Shown here piece by piece: positions 9,043 through 18,904 of a stretch of DNA of 64,000 nucleotides; position 1 is the stretch's first letter; the number at the start of each line of letters is the position of its first letter. Position numbers and translations under genes: made by a program. Origin of the DNA: Eubacteriaceae bacterium (GTDB lineage: Bacteria > Bacillota > Clostridia > Lachnospirales > Lachnospiraceae); the NCBI GenBank assembly GCA_910574015.1, contig CAJSYQ010000018.1:1-64000 (forward strand), read 5' to 3'. The notes under the pieces were generated by a model. The model saw only the letters and a program-made list of their open reading frames with translations, was not told the DNA's origin and ran no database searches.

Positions 9043-9882
9043 TCAAGCCTTTACTTTAATATAAAGATTCGCCATTGTTTCTGATATTCCACACCTAATC
9101 AACTCATCTTTAATCTCATGGTCAGTTAAACCATATCCAATAACATCATGCGATACTTTGTCAATTATATCTTGCCCAATTTCACCAATTTTCAATAGAT
9201 ATACCTTATTTTTTCTCGGGTTAAATATACCTAATTTCTTAATATTTTGAAACTCTTTATTTTCTGAATGAATCCCCATAATATAATACATCAATAATTG
9301 TAGCGTTTGTTGACTATTAATTTCTTTTTTAGATACTTTAAAATCCCATAATGTATCTTGTGTCAAATAATCACCATCTCCATTAGAAACTATTTTGGTA
9401 TATCCTCCTTCAAATGTAAACCCATCTTTTACAATAGGGCCATATTTTTTCCAGAATGCCATGCCTCTCTTTACCATACTAGAAATATTTTGTATTGTCT
9501 CTTTATTAGGTTTTATCTCTGAAACTGGTTTATAAAATTCAATTCCTGCCCTATAACAGACATCATATCCAGATAATTTACAGGCACATATAATGGATTC
9601 ATCATCTAGTCCTTTTACTTTTGATAAAATATTTTTTGCCTTCTTTTCATCTTTTATATTTCTTGCACCGATTAATGAAATTTGAAAAGCATTTTCAATA
9701 GATGCACCCATCATAAATCTTGTCATGTAATCTACAGTCAATCCAACAAGATTGGCATGTATATTTTCTTCTGCATTAAGCTCAATACAGTCATTTCCTT
9801 CTATCATTTCAAAATCTGTCCGTTTTATGTAACCACCCCGTGGCTGCTTAATCATTTTAATTCTTTTAGTAACTGAATACAT
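9043..9882 (-). CDS. orphan PD-(D/E)XK nuclease-like protein
   Basis: Family not recognised by name. The C-terminal half carries the pattern of RecB/Cas4-like PD-(D/E)XK nucleases: GDGDYL (D171), then WDFKVSK (D180 and K182), then QLLMYYIMG (Q195 and Y199, the Q-x3-Y helix). The N-terminal 120 residues resemble nothing I can place. A longer frame begins inside map, but the ATG at 9882 has an AAGGGG site five bases before it and leaves no overlap, so I use it (279 residues). It is much more AT-rich than map and pflB on either side, with lysine-, isoleucine- and asparagine-rich coding, which suggests acquisition by transfer. No helicase, methylase or toxin partner is present. A role in defence or phage biology is only inference. 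Confidence 0.7.
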   Translation of the reverse strand: MYSVTKRIKMIKQPRGGYIKRTDFEMIEGNDCIELNAEENIHANLVGLTVDYMTRFMMGASIENAFQISLIGARNIKDEKKAKNILSKVKGLDDESIICACKLSGYDVCYRAGIEFYKPVSEIKPNKETIQNISSMVKRGMAFWKKYGPIVKDGFTFEGGYTKIVSNGDGDYLTQDTLWDFKVSKKEINSQQTLQLLMYYIMGIHSENKEFQNIKKLGIFNPRKNKVYLLKIGEIGQDIIDKVSHDVIGYGLTDHEIKDELIRCGISETMANLYIKVKA

Positions 9883-9901
9883 ACAATCCCCTTCTGTTTT
9901 T

Positions 9902-10777
9902 TTACCAGCACAGTACCTCATTCCCCGTCTCCGTCACCAGTACCATGATCTCCCACTGGGCAGAGGGTTTGTGATCCTTTGTATATACCTCCCAGTTATT
10001 TCTATCGTCCGTATAGATTTCCACGCCGCCCATATTTACCATGGGCTCTATAGTGAATATCATCCCCGGCACCATAAGCATCTCCTGTCCCCGGACAGAA
10101 TTATAGCTGACCCAGGGATCCTCATGAAATTCCAGTCCCACGCCATGACCGCCGATCTCACGGACTACCGTATAGCCGTTGGCATAGGCGTGGTCATGGA
10201 CAGCCTGTCCCATATCCCCCAGAAATCCCCAGGGCTTTACCTCCTTCAGTCCCAGTTCCACACACTCCCTCGTCACATCCACCAGCTTCTGTTTCTCTGG
10301 GCTGATCTCACCGATGCAGAACATACGGGAAGAGTCCGAAAAATACCCGTCCAGTATGGTGGAACAGTCGATATTGATAATATCACCGGACTGGAGGATC
10401 ACCTTCTCCGACGGAAAGCCATGGCAGACCTGGTCATTCAGGGAGGTGCAGACACTGTACGGATATCCCTCGTAATTCAGCGGAGCGGGAATCCCCCCCA
10501 TATCTGTCGTCATATCATAGACGATCTTATCAATCTGTGCTGTGTTCATTCCCTCACAGATATTCTCCTCTATGTAGTCCAGTACTGCGATATTGATCTT
10601 ACAGCTCTCCCTGATCTTCTCAATCTGTTCTGGATTTTTAATGATCTCATGGGAGGGAACCGGGAGCCCCCTGTCAGCCGCTGCCTGTATCTTTGCATCA
10701 AAGCTTTGATGACAGGTTTTATATTTTCTTCCGCTTCCGCACCAGCACGGATCGTTTCTTCCAATTTTTATTGACAT
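9902..10777 (-). CDS. map: methionine aminopeptidase type I with SEC-C zinc motif
   Basis: Removes the initiator methionine from nascent proteins. The N-terminus carries a SEC-C zinc motif, GRNDPCWCGSGRKYKTCH (C11, C13, C22, H23), as in the long clostridial and mycobacterial forms thought to help ribosome binding. The M24 metal-binding domain follows, with the conserved NIDCS, GHGVGLEFHEDP and TIEPM segments. It is 291 residues. It stands between the MATE pumps and the orphan nuclease-like gene, and its 3' end abuts the ribosome site of the latter. Confidence 0.94.
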   Translation of the reverse strand: MSIKIGRNDPCWCGSGRKYKTCHQSFDAKIQAAADRGLPVPSHEIIKNPEQIEKIRESCKINIAVLDYIEENICEGMNTAQIDKIVYDMTTDMGGIPAPLNYEGYPYSVCTSLNDQVCHGFPSEKVILQSGDIINIDCSTILDGYFSDSSRMFCIGEISPEKQKLVDVTRECVELGLKEVKPWGFLGDMGQAVHDHAYANGYTVVREIGGHGVGLEFHEDPWVSYNSVRGQEMLMVPGMIFTIEPMVNMGGVEIYTDDRNNWEVYTKDHKPSAQWEIMVLVTETGNEVLCW

Positions 10778-10809
10778 CCTTCCATTACCTCCTAATCTTT
10801 TATTCTCTC

Positions 10810-12204
10810 TTATTCTGCACCCTCCGGCGCATGATTGCCAGGTCGGTATTCCTTTCTTTTCAGTTCCCGCATCACCATGATACCAGCTACGGCTGCCGCC
10901 AGAAAATCTGCCACGGGGCCGGCGTACATAATGCCGTCAATCCCCATATAGAGCGGGAGCGCCACCACCAGCGGAAGTAAAAATATGATCTGCCGGGTAA
11001 GGGCCAGAAAGGCCCCCCTCTTTGGTTTCCCAATGGCAGTGAAAAAATTTGAGCTGATGGGCTGCATAAAATTCACAAAGGTGAAAAATAAAAATATATG
11101 GAAATAATTTTCTGCAAACCGGTAATATTCTTCCGAGCCGCTTCCAAAGACGGATATGATCTGACGGGGGAATATCTGGAACATGAGAAAGGAAAATACC
11201 GCCAGAGAGGCGCCGCATATGATATCCTTCTTGTACGCCTCCTTTACCCTGGAATAATTTCCCGCGCCGTAATTAAATCCGGCGATGGGCTGCAGTCCCT
11301 GGGACAGTCCGATGACGAAGGACATAAAGAGCATATTCACTTTCGTAATTATGCCGGAACAGGCGATGGGAATAGATTCTCCATAAGCGGAAAGGGCTCC
11401 ATAGTATTTCAAAGATTTATTCATGATGATCTGTACAACCATCATGGCGATCTGGTTGACCCAGTTGGCAAATCCCAGGGAAATGATCCTTCCCACATAA
11501 CGGAGCCCCGGGATCAGGTGCCTCCGCTCCAGATCTACGGTATGACAGTGCGCCAGCCCCCACACCACCATGGCAGCGGCGGCGATCTGACCGATTATGG
11601 TAGCCAGGGCCGCTCCCCGCATTCCCCACTCCAGTCCGAATACGAACAGGGCATCCAGCACCGTATTGATCACAGCCCCGGCCAGATTGCAGATCATGGT
11701 CATCCTCGGTCTGCCGTCTGCCCGGAGCAGATGTCCTCCCCCGGTGGAGAGCAGCAGAAAGGGAAACCCCACGGCCGTCACCTGAGTATATTCCATGGCG
11801 TAATCCAGCACATTATCCGGCGAGCCAAAAAACTGCATCAACGGACGCAGAAAGCCCAGTGTGATCAGTGTGATCACCGCGCCGGACAGAAACAGCATGG
11901 ATGCCGCGTTCCCCATATACCGGACCGCTTTCTCCCGGTGTCCCTCGCCCATGGACAGATTGAAAGCAGAGGCACCGCCGACGCCGAAGATCAGCGCCGT
12001 GGCGATACAGAGCGTATTCAGAGGAAACGCAATATTTGTGGCCGCATTCCCCAGCTCCCCGATCTTCTGACCGATAAAAAACTGATCCACTATATTATAG
12101 AGGGATCCCACCAGCATGGATATAATGCTGGGTACCGTGAATCTGCGCAGCAGCAGCCCCACCGGCTCTGTGCCAAGGGGATTTTCTTCCTGTAGCTTGT
12201 TCAT
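10810..12204 (-). CDS. MATE family efflux transporter
   Basis: Twelve-helix multidrug/toxin extrusion transporter (464 residues), probably exporting drugs or metabolites against sodium or protons. The N-terminal half has the MATE pattern PSIISMLVGSLYNIVDQFF and a matching second half. It begins 9 bases downstream of a second MATE gene, so both are likely on one transcript. The substrate cannot be assigned. The two proteins are clearly different and not a recent duplication. Confidence 0.9.
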   Translation of the reverse strand: MNKLQEENPLGTEPVGLLLRRFTVPSIISMLVGSLYNIVDQFFIGQKIGELGNAATNIAFPLNTLCIATALIFGVGGASAFNLSMGEGHREKAVRYMGNAASMLFLSGAVITLITLGFLRPLMQFFGSPDNVLDYAMEYTQVTAVGFPFLLLSTGGGHLLRADGRPRMTMICNLAGAVINTVLDALFVFGLEWGMRGAALATIIGQIAAAAMVVWGLAHCHTVDLERRHLIPGLRYVGRIISLGFANWVNQIAMMVVQIIMNKSLKYYGALSAYGESIPIACSGIITKVNMLFMSFVIGLSQGLQPIAGFNYGAGNYSRVKEAYKKDIICGASLAVFSFLMFQIFPRQIISVFGSGSEEYYRFAENYFHIFLFFTFVNFMQPISSNFFTAIGKPKRGAFLALTRQIIFLLPLVVALPLYMGIDGIMYAGPVADFLAAAVAGIMVMRELKRKEYRPGNHAPEGAE

Positions 12205-12213
12205 TTCTCTCTC

Positions 12214-13551
12214 CTAATAATTGTATTTTTTCCGTTTCCCAATAAGAAAGCTACCGGTGACAGCCAGCGCCAGGATCTCCGCCATCAGGATGGCAAGCCA
12301 GATGCCGTCGATTCCCAGCAGGAGCGGCAGTAAAAGAACTGCCATCACCTGGAACACTAGTGTCCGCAGGAATGAGATCAGGGCAGAGATCAGCCCGCTG
12401 CCGAGTGCGGTAAAGAAAGCTGACCCAAAGATATTAAAGCCCATGATAAGGAAAGAGGAACAATAGATCCGGAACCCCCTTCTGGTGAGTTCCAGAAGCT
12501 CCCCATCGTATCCAACAAAAATCTTTGCCAGAACGCCGGACAAAAGCAGGCCCAGAACCGTCATGGCAGCCCCGGCAATCAGTATCAGCCGCAGGCTTTT
12601 GCGGAACACATTCCGCAGCTCCATATGATTCCGTGCGCCGTGATTAAATCCCACCACAGGGGCCATGCCAATGGAATAGCCGATAAAGGCGGCCACAAAG
12701 AAAAAGTTTACATACATAATCGTCCCGTAGGCAGCCACGCCGTTTTCCCCGGCAAACCGCATCAGCTGTATATTGTACAGCATATTCACCACGGACATGG
12801 ATACATTCGTCATCAGTTCGGATGAGCCGTTAGCACAGGCATGTCCCAGGATGCGCCAGGCGATCTGCGGCCTCTCAAGGCGCAGAAGGCTGCTGTTGGG
12901 ACGCAGAAAGTATACCAGCGGCACACATCCTCCCACGGTCTCGCTGATCACTGTGGCGGCTGCCGCGCCGGCCACTCCCAGATCCAGCACCCCTACGAAA
13001 AGCAGATCCAGCACCATATTGGTAACACCCGCCGCTATCGTTATCTTAAGTCCCAGAGAAGGACGCTCTGCCGTCACAAGAAAGCTCTGAAAGATGTTTT
13101 GAAGGGCGAAAAATGGCAATGAAATCAGGATGATCCGCCCATAGGTGACACAATGCCCCAGCATCTCTCCATCTGCCCCCAGCAGGAGAGCCAGGGGACG
13201 TATCAGCACCGTTCCAGTGACAGCCAGTACCGCCGCCCCGACAAAAGCCACCAGTACCAGCATGGAAAAATACTGGTTGGCAAGCTGCCGCTTCCCTTCC
13301 CCCAGCGTCTTTGCCACAATGGCGCTGCCCCCGGTGCCCAGCATAAATCCCAGTGCCCCCAGCAGGATCGGCACCGGCATGATCAGATTCACCGCCGCAA
13401 AAGCAGCCTTTCCCGCAAAATTCGATACAAAAAGTCCGTCTACCACACCGTAGACAGACGTAAAAATCATCATAATAATCGAGGGAAGTACAAATCTCAG
13501 CAATCTTTTGTATGTAAAATGATCCGACAGCTGAATTCGTGTTTTACTCAT
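12214..13551 (-). CDS. MATE family efflux transporter
   Basis: Second MATE transporter, 445 residues, with twelve predicted membrane helices. PSIIMMIFTSVYGVVDGLFVSNFAG at the N-terminus marks the family, and there is a repeat-related second half. It lies 22 bases downstream of trxB and 9 bases before the other MATE gene, so trxA-trxB-MATE-MATE could be one run. Substrate unknown; only family membership is supported. Confidence 0.9.
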   Translation of the reverse strand: MSKTRIQLSDHFTYKRLLRFVLPSIIMMIFTSVYGVVDGLFVSNFAGKAAFAAVNLIMPVPILLGALGFMLGTGGSAIVAKTLGEGKRQLANQYFSMLVLVAFVGAAVLAVTGTVLIRPLALLLGADGEMLGHCVTYGRIILISLPFFALQNIFQSFLVTAERPSLGLKITIAAGVTNMVLDLLFVGVLDLGVAGAAAATVISETVGGCVPLVYFLRPNSSLLRLERPQIAWRILGHACANGSSELMTNVSMSVVNMLYNIQLMRFAGENGVAAYGTIMYVNFFFVAAFIGYSIGMAPVVGFNHGARNHMELRNVFRKSLRLILIAGAAMTVLGLLLSGVLAKIFVGYDGELLELTRRGFRIYCSSFLIMGFNIFGSAFFTALGSGLISALISFLRTLVFQVMAVLLLPLLLGIDGIWLAILMAEILALAVTGSFLIGKRKKYNY

Positions 13552-13573
13552 TTTACTAGTTTATCTCCTTTTC

Positions 13574-14491
13574 TTATCCGATATACTCGCAGGCTGCCAA
13601 TGCCGCCACTGCCCCGTCGGCAGCAGCCGTGGCAAGCTGGCGGACCTCCTTTGTCCGGCAGTCCCCCGCCACAAAGATCCCCGGCGCCTCTGTCCGGCAG
13701 TCCTCGGCCGCCTGTATATAACCTTTATCATCCAATGTCACGACACCGGCAAAGCCATCGTTATCCGGCATCTGTCCCACCGCCACGAAAAGACCGCTGA
13801 CAGGTAAGACCTTTTCCTCTTTGGTTGCCACATCGCGAATCCGGACTCCTTCCAGCATACCCTCTCCCAGCAATTCCTCCACCACAGAATTTAACACAAA
13901 TTCTACATTTTCCTTCTGTCTCAGGTTCTCCACCAGTCTCTCCTCTCCCCGGAACTGGTCCCGTCTGTGCACCACATAGACCCGCTCACAGTAATGGGCG
14001 AGAAAAGCAGCATCCTCCAGCGCTGTGTTGCCGCCCCCCGCCACCGCTACCTGCCGTCCGCGGAAAAACATGCCATCACAGGTGGCACAGTAGGAGACAC
14101 CGGCTCCGGTGAGCTCCTGTTCCCTCGCCACGCCAAGAGGACGGTTTCGCGCCCCTGTGGCAAGAATAACCGCCTTTGCCTTATATTCCTTCTCACCGCC
14201 GTCCGCCCCGGAGACAACCACCGCCCTGTCCTTTTCCCGAACCTCGACGCGAAGCACCTGCCCCTGGCGGAACTCTGCTCCCAGTCCGGTGGCCTGCTCG
14301 TACAGCCCTTTCGCAAATTCCATGCCGGATATTTTCCGAATGCCGGGATAATTTTCTACCTCCGGTGAATTGATAATCTGTCCCCCGTAATTCTTAGCCT
14401 CCAGGATCAGTACCCTCCTGCCGGCACGCACTCCATAGATGGCGGCAGAAAGCCCGGCAGTCCCGCCGCCTACGATAATGATATCATACAT
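13574..14491 (-). CDS. trxB: thioredoxin-disulfide reductase
   Basis: FAD enzyme passing electrons from NADPH (or ferredoxin in some clostridia) to thioredoxin. The FAD-binding GGGTAGLSAAIYG is at the N-terminus, the redox-active CATCDG in the middle, a second dinucleotide fold (AVAGGGNTALEDA) follows, and GIFVAGDCR lies near the end: the TrxB order. 305 residues. It starts 17 bases after trxA, its substrate gene, so the two form an operon. The electron donor cannot be settled by eye. Confidence 0.94.
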   Translation of the reverse strand: MYDIIIVGGGTAGLSAAIYGVRAGRRVLILEAKNYGGQIINSPEVENYPGIRKISGMEFAKGLYEQATGLGAEFRQGQVLRVEVREKDRAVVVSGADGGEKEYKAKAVILATGARNRPLGVAREQELTGAGVSYCATCDGMFFRGRQVAVAGGGNTALEDAAFLAHYCERVYVVHRRDQFRGEERLVENLRQKENVEFVLNSVVEELLGEGMLEGVRIRDVATKEEKVLPVSGLFVAVGQMPDNDGFAGVVTLDDKGYIQAAEDCRTEAPGIFVAGDCRTKEVRQLATAAADGAVAALAACEYIG

Positions 14492-14508
14492 CTCTGTCCT
14501 GTCTCTCC

Positions 14509-14814
14509 TTATAATAGATTCAGTATCTCTTCCTTTGAGATCAGACCGACAGACTTATTTGCGATCTCACCATTTTTCATTACGAGCAGCATGGGAATGG
14601 ACATAACCTGATATTTCATGGCCAGGTCCTGCTGTTCGTCCACATTCACTTTGCCTACTTTGATGTCCGTTCTCTCTTCCGCCACCTGATCCACAAGAGG
14701 GGAAAGCATCTGGCACGGACCGCACCACGCCGCCCAGAAATCCAGGAGAACCGGTTGATCCGATTTCATAACCTCCTGCTCAAAATTCGCCGATGTTATC
14801 TCTATCACTGCCAT
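14509..14814 (-). CDS. trxA: thioredoxin
   Basis: Small cytosolic dithiol protein (101 residues) with the classical WCGPC site and the cis-proline SIPM segment. It reduces disulfides and feeds peroxiredoxins and ribonucleotide reductase. A GGGAGG site precedes the ATG. It is the first gene of the trxA-trxB pair, divergent from a chemoreceptor gene. Confidence 0.96.
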   Translation of the reverse strand: MAVIEITSANFEQEVMKSDQPVLLDFWAAWCGPCQMLSPLVDQVAEERTDIKVGKVNVDEQQDLAMKYQVMSIPMLLVMKNGEIANKSVGLISKEEILNLL

Positions 14815-14868
14815 AATGAACCTCCCTGATCTTTCATATTTTATTATAGTATATCCTACGATGTTTAT

Positions 14869-14897
14869 ATTATATCAAATTCTGGAGAATTTCAATG
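14869..14897 (-). promoter_or_regulatory. probable trxA promoter
   Basis: Minus strand -10 TATAAT (14874-14869) with CATTGA (14897-14892) 17 bases upstream. A second TATAAT lies at 14848-14843 without a clear -35, so the exact start is open. Confidence 0.45.
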
Positions 14898-14936
14898 AAA
14901 ATCCTTTCGAATTTCCCCTCCGTCTTATAAAAATTG

Positions 14937-14965
14937 TTGCAAAAAATATACAAAAAAGGTATAAT
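14937..14965 (+). promoter_or_regulatory. promoter of the first chemoreceptor
   Basis: -35 TTGCAA (14937-14942), 17 bases, -10 TATAAT (14960-14965). It lies inside the apparent upstream extension of the reading frame, which shows that extension is not translated. Confidence 0.7.
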
Positions 14966-15005
14966 TATTCACATATCTGACAATTTTGAAAGGAGGAGAC
15001 AGCAC

Positions 15006-16721
15006 GTGCAAAAAAGAAAAGGACTAAAACTTGCATTTAAACTCAGTCTGACCGTAGCGATTCCTATTCTGCTTATCACCGTGGCAGGCGTCTGGCTGGG
15101 CGTCAGCAAACAGCGGGAGCTTTCCGAAGCTCTTGTGGAACGAGAGGTGGGCGGCGTGGCAAAAAGCCTGTGCGAAGCCTATCGCGAGATGGGAGATAAG
15201 GGGAAGTTTTCCATGGACGGAACGACCCTGATGAAGGGAACAGAAACGCTGTCGGGAAACTATGAACTGATGGACCTGATCAAGAAAGATCATGACGTAG
15301 AATTATCGCTGTTCTATGGGGACACCCGAATCCTCACAACCCTCACAAACGATAATGGCAGCCGCGAAATCAATACGAAAATGTCTGCCGAAGTGTACGA
15401 AAAGATAAAAAACGGGGAGAATTATTACGCTCCGAAAATTGAATTATTTGGAAAACCCTATTCCGGTTATTATGTTCCGCTATGCCAGCCGGATTCCAGC
15501 GAGATCATCGGCAGTGTATTCTGTGGACGGAGTCTGGCTCAGGTCAATGAGGGAATACAGAATACAGCCGTATCCATGGCCGTCGTTATGTGTATCATAT
15601 TTATCATTGCCTTCGCCATCGTACTCTTTATGGTGATCCGGATCGCAAAGACACTCAGCGGCACTGCCTGCAACCTGAATGATGTAGCAAAAGGCATCCT
15701 GAAACTGGAGATCAAACCGGTCCTGATGAACCGTTCGGACGAGGTGGGCGATATGGCTCGCGCCATCCAGAGTCTCATCCACAATCTGCATGCCATTCTC
15801 ACAAATATCAATACGTCCTCTCATGCACTGGAGGATCTCTCAAATCATTTCTCCGATTCTTTTGGACGTATTACCGAATCGATTTCCAATATCAATACCG
15901 CGGTGAATGAAATCGCCAACGGCGCCACTGGACAAGCCCATGACACCATGGATGCCAGTGACAGGGTGACGGAGATGGGAAATGCACTGGAGAATACTTC
16001 CGCCAATATAGAGACCCTCAATAACAGCTCGGAAAAGATGAAGGAATACAACCAGACTGCCAGGGAAAATCTCAACGAACTGCAGCAGCTCAGCAAAAGG
16101 ACACAGGAATCCGTCCTGCTTGTACAGAACCAGACCAATCTGACAAACCAGTCCGCCCAGGAAATCCGCGAGGCGACAGATTTGATCACGGATATTGCCA
16201 GCCAGACCAATCTCCTCTCCCTAAATGCCAGTATTGAAGCGGCAAGAGCGGGCGAGAACGGCAGAGGCTTTGCCGTGGTGGCCAGTGAGATCCGCACCCT
16301 GTCCGAACAGTCAAGAGAATCGGCAGAAAAGATCATCGGCATCGTAAACAATCTTCTGAAGAACTCCGACACCAGTGTCCAGACCATGACCGAAGTGACG
16401 GATAACATCAAACAGCAGAATGACAAGCTGTCTGAAACGGATACCATGTTCCATTCACTGAACACAGAAGTATCCGAGGTGGCAGACGCCATCCTGCATA
16501 TCCGCAGACAGGTAGCCGCCCTGAGCGAGCACAAAAACACCGTACTCTCCCTTGTGGAGGGACTGGCTGCAGTGGCGCAGGAAAATGCGGCAAGTACAGA
16601 GGAAACCTCTTCCTCTATGGTGGAACTCAGCGAGATCATACAGAGCTGTAACGAGGAAACGGAGAAATTGGTAAATATGTCGCAGGAGCTGACAGAGAAT
16701 ACAAGAAAATTTGAGTTCTGA
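15006..16721 (+). CDS. methyl-accepting chemotaxis protein with extracellular cache-type sensor
   Basis: Transmembrane chemoreceptor. One membrane segment follows the N-terminus, an extracellular domain of about 150 residues with the single-cache features GYYVPL and GSVFCGRSL comes next, then a second membrane segment, HAMP, and a long coiled signalling domain whose tip holds the MCP hairpin ([20 protein letters not shown]). The start is GTG at 15006, nine bases after GGAGG; the frame runs further upstream but through the promoter. 571 residues. Ligand unknown. It is monocistronic, ending in a very strong terminator. Confidence 0.9.
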   Translation: MQKRKGLKLAFKLSLTVAIPILLITVAGVWLGVSKQRELSEALVEREVGGVAKSLCEAYREMGDKGKFSMDGTTLMKGTETLSGNYELMDLIKKDHDVELSLFYGDTRILTTLTNDNGSREINTKMSAEVYEKIKNGENYYAPKIELFGKPYSGYYVPLCQPDSSEIIGSVFCGRSLAQVNEGIQNTAVSMAVVMCIIFIIAFAIVLFMVIRIAKTLSGTACNLNDVAKGILKLEIKPVLMNRSDEVGDMARAIQSLIHNLHAILTNINTSSHALEDLSNHFSDSFGRITESISNINTAVNEIANGATGQAHDTMDASDRVTEMGNALENTSANIETLNNSSEKMKEYNQTARENLNELQQLSKRTQESVLLVQNQTNLTNQSAQEIREATDLITDIASQTNLLSLNASIEAARAGENGRGFAVVASEIRTLSEQSRESAEKIIGIVNNLLKNSDTSVQTMTEVTDNIKQQNDKLSETDTMFHSLNTEVSEVADAILHIRRQVAALSEHKNTVLSLVEGLAAVAQENAASTEETSSSMVELSEIIQSCNEETEKLVNMSQELTENTRKFEF

Positions 16722-16738
16722 CATCTCTCCTATCAGAT

Positions 16739-16793
16739 AAAGAGAGGGTGTCCCAAAACGATGAAGTTCATCGTTTTGGGACACCCTCTCTTT
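16739..16793. terminator. 55-base perfect palindrome, bidirectional terminator
   Basis: The arms 16739-16765 and 16767-16793 are perfectly complementary over 27 bases with a single central base. On the plus strand it is followed by GTTTTTC. It sits between two convergent genes, the chemoreceptor and the M56 peptidase, and can terminate both. Confidence 0.85.
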
Positions 16794-16826
16794 GTTTTTC
16801 CAGAGACCGGTAACGGCAGTTCCTGA

Positions 16827-18896
16827 TCAGATCGCCTTCATATCGGATATGATCCATTCTTCATCCTGATAGATACATGTATAACAATACTTCTGTCTGA
16901 TCAGCTTCGACGTCCCATCTGCATAAGAGACATTCATACTCTCTCGGGAAGAAACTTCCACCGTCTCCCGGCCCATCTCTTTCATAGATGTTATGGAATA
17001 TGATTTCAGCTCTTCCCGGATCCCTCTCTTATAATAATTTCCCACCAGGGCGCTCTGCTGCCCGTAAACCTGGCTGCCCTCTGCCAGCACCCTCCGAAGA
17101 CCGCTTGTGTCCCCGGAATTTACCGAATAGATAAAGGTCTTCATATAATTTTCAAAGGCCTCTTCCGGCGTCTCCGCATGATTGCGCAAAAGCCGCCTGG
17201 ATTCATTCCCCAATGTGTAAACCCGCTTTTCGTTCTGCAGGGCAAGGGCGATGGGTTCCTTCGTCCCAGACTCCGGTTTTCTATATGGATTCATAAAGAA
17301 CAAGACACTGTCCTGCTCCCCCGGTTCATCTGCCGCAGCCTCCGGTTCGCTCTTCAGCTTTCCAGAGTCTCCCTCCAGCCTGGTTCCCATCACCGCATAG
17401 CTTGTATTCGTAAGAAGCTTGTGATCCGAAAAGTGAATCCAGTTCGGGCCGGTACAAGATACTTCTCCCAGATCCACCACTTTTCCATCTGATATATCAT
17501 AAATCCTGCCGCAGTCACTGCCGAATGAGGGATCAAACCCTTCATCACCATGACTGTTCTCCGTCAGCTCCTTTATTCTATCCGTGCCCAGAAGCACCAC
17601 ATGATCCTCCGCCATCCAGACAAGGGAATAGTACCGGAATTCTTTTTCGCCGGCATGTTTTTTCAAAAACCTCCGATATACCGTAAGCTGTTCCTGCACC
17701 AGTCCGCCGGCGGCAGCCCGGTCCGCTTCTCCCGCTGTCTGTGCCGCCCCGCTCTCTTCCTCCTCCGACTGGCTTCTCTCCTTTGCCAGCGGTCCGAATC
17801 CGGTGCTGCCGGTTATGCCTATTGCCGCCATCAGAACCAGTGTGAGAGGAAGGAGAACCCATCTGGAATAACATTTTCTCACACTGATGGCACGGATCCT
17901 TCGCATCATCTCTTTCCCGTTCCTGCTTACCGGCATGATGGCATAGCGAAAATCGGCAAAAGAACGGTCTCCTGCCAGACGGACCAGCATCTCCCCATAC
18001 CGGAAACGCTTTTCCTCTCCCAGCAGGCGGATCACTGTCTCATCACAAAATAGCTCTGCATCCTTTTTAGATGCCGACGCCGCCATCCAAACAAAGGGAC
18101 TGAACCAATACACCGATATCAGCAGCATGCGGAATATTCCCCATATATGATCCCCGTGCCGGTAATGAACGTATTCATGGAGGATAATCTGCTCCAGCTC
18201 CTCCTCCCGGGCTGCGTCTTGGTTTCCTTTCGGGATGAGATGCTCCGGCAGATACACCGCCGGTCTGAAAAACCCGTACAGACATGGATTTTTTACTGCA
18301 TTGGTGGAATAAATCTTTAAATTCTTCTTCTTTCCATACAGCAGACGGTTCTCTTTTAGTTTACCCAAGAGGCGGACATTAGAGAAAAACAGCCACGCAA
18401 AGAGAAGGACCGATATTACAGTCCGCATTCTGACAAAGACAGGCATCCAGTGGGAAAAGCTGCCGACCAGCGTGCCCGGACTTCCTTCTTCCCGCACTGG
18501 CTCCTGCTTCTGTTGTGCCCGGACTTTTGTCTCCTCACTTACTCCCCCACCATCCTGTTCCCTGTCCCTGACAGTCCCGCCATCCGGCATACTCCTCAAA
18601 ACCCCTATGATTCCGTCTGTGTCATACTGCCCTTTCTCTTCTGGTCCTGCCTGTGCATCCCATGCTGAAAAGTCCACTTCCTCTTCACTGTACATGGCAA
18701 ATCTCCCCTCTATAAGATTTGCCACACTGACCGGTGTGGAGATAAAATTCACCGGTACGATAAAGCGGATCAGGACTACCAGCCAGAGAGCATAGATTCC
18801 GGCATGTGAGATTCTACCGGAAAAAATTTTCCGGATGCCAAAAATCATCCAGATCAGCAGAGAAGATTCTATCAGCCATGCCAAAAAACTCTCCAT
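16827..18896 (-). CDS. BlaR1/MecR1-type M56 membrane metallopeptidase
   Basis: Membrane zinc protease of family M56 that in characterised systems cleaves a BlaI-type repressor on sensing a signal. Helices at residues 5-60, a further one near 160, the zinc motif LHEYVHYRHGD (HExxH) and the following helices form the peptidase. The C-terminal 300 residues are a poorly conserved outer domain that does not show the penicillin-binding SxxK/SxN/KTG set I would need to call a beta-lactam sensor. It lies 8 bases after the BlaI-like repressor gene. No beta-lactamase or target gene is adjacent. 689 residues. Confidence 0.85.
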   Translation of the reverse strand: MESFLAWLIESSLLIWMIFGIRKIFSGRISHAGIYALWLVVLIRFIVPVNFISTPVSVANLIEGRFAMYSEEEVDFSAWDAQAGPEEKGQYDTDGIIGVLRSMPDGGTVRDREQDGGGVSEETKVRAQQKQEPVREEGSPGTLVGSFSHWMPVFVRMRTVISVLLFAWLFFSNVRLLGKLKENRLLYGKKKNLKIYSTNAVKNPCLYGFFRPAVYLPEHLIPKGNQDAAREEELEQIILHEYVHYRHGDHIWGIFRMLLISVYWFSPFVWMAASASKKDAELFCDETVIRLLGEEKRFRYGEMLVRLAGDRSFADFRYAIMPVSRNGKEMMRRIRAISVRKCYSRWVLLPLTLVLMAAIGITGSTGFGPLAKERSQSEEEESGAAQTAGEADRAAAGGLVQEQLTVYRRFLKKHAGEKEFRYYSLVWMAEDHVVLLGTDRIKELTENSHGDEGFDPSFGSDCGRIYDISDGKVVDLGEVSCTGPNWIHFSDHKLLTNTSYAVMGTRLEGDSGKLKSEPEAAADEPGEQDSVLFFMNPYRKPESGTKEPIALALQNEKRVYTLGNESRRLLRNHAETPEEAFENYMKTFIYSVNSGDTSGLRRVLAEGSQVYGQQSALVGNYYKRGIREELKSYSITSMKEMGRETVEVSSRESMNVSYADGTSKLIRQKYCYTCIYQDEEWIISDMKAI

Positions 18897-18904
18897 CTCT
18901 CCCC

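Noticed and set aside
10810-13551. Recent tandem duplication of MATE genes
   Set aside because: The two proteins differ throughout; they are distant paralogues.
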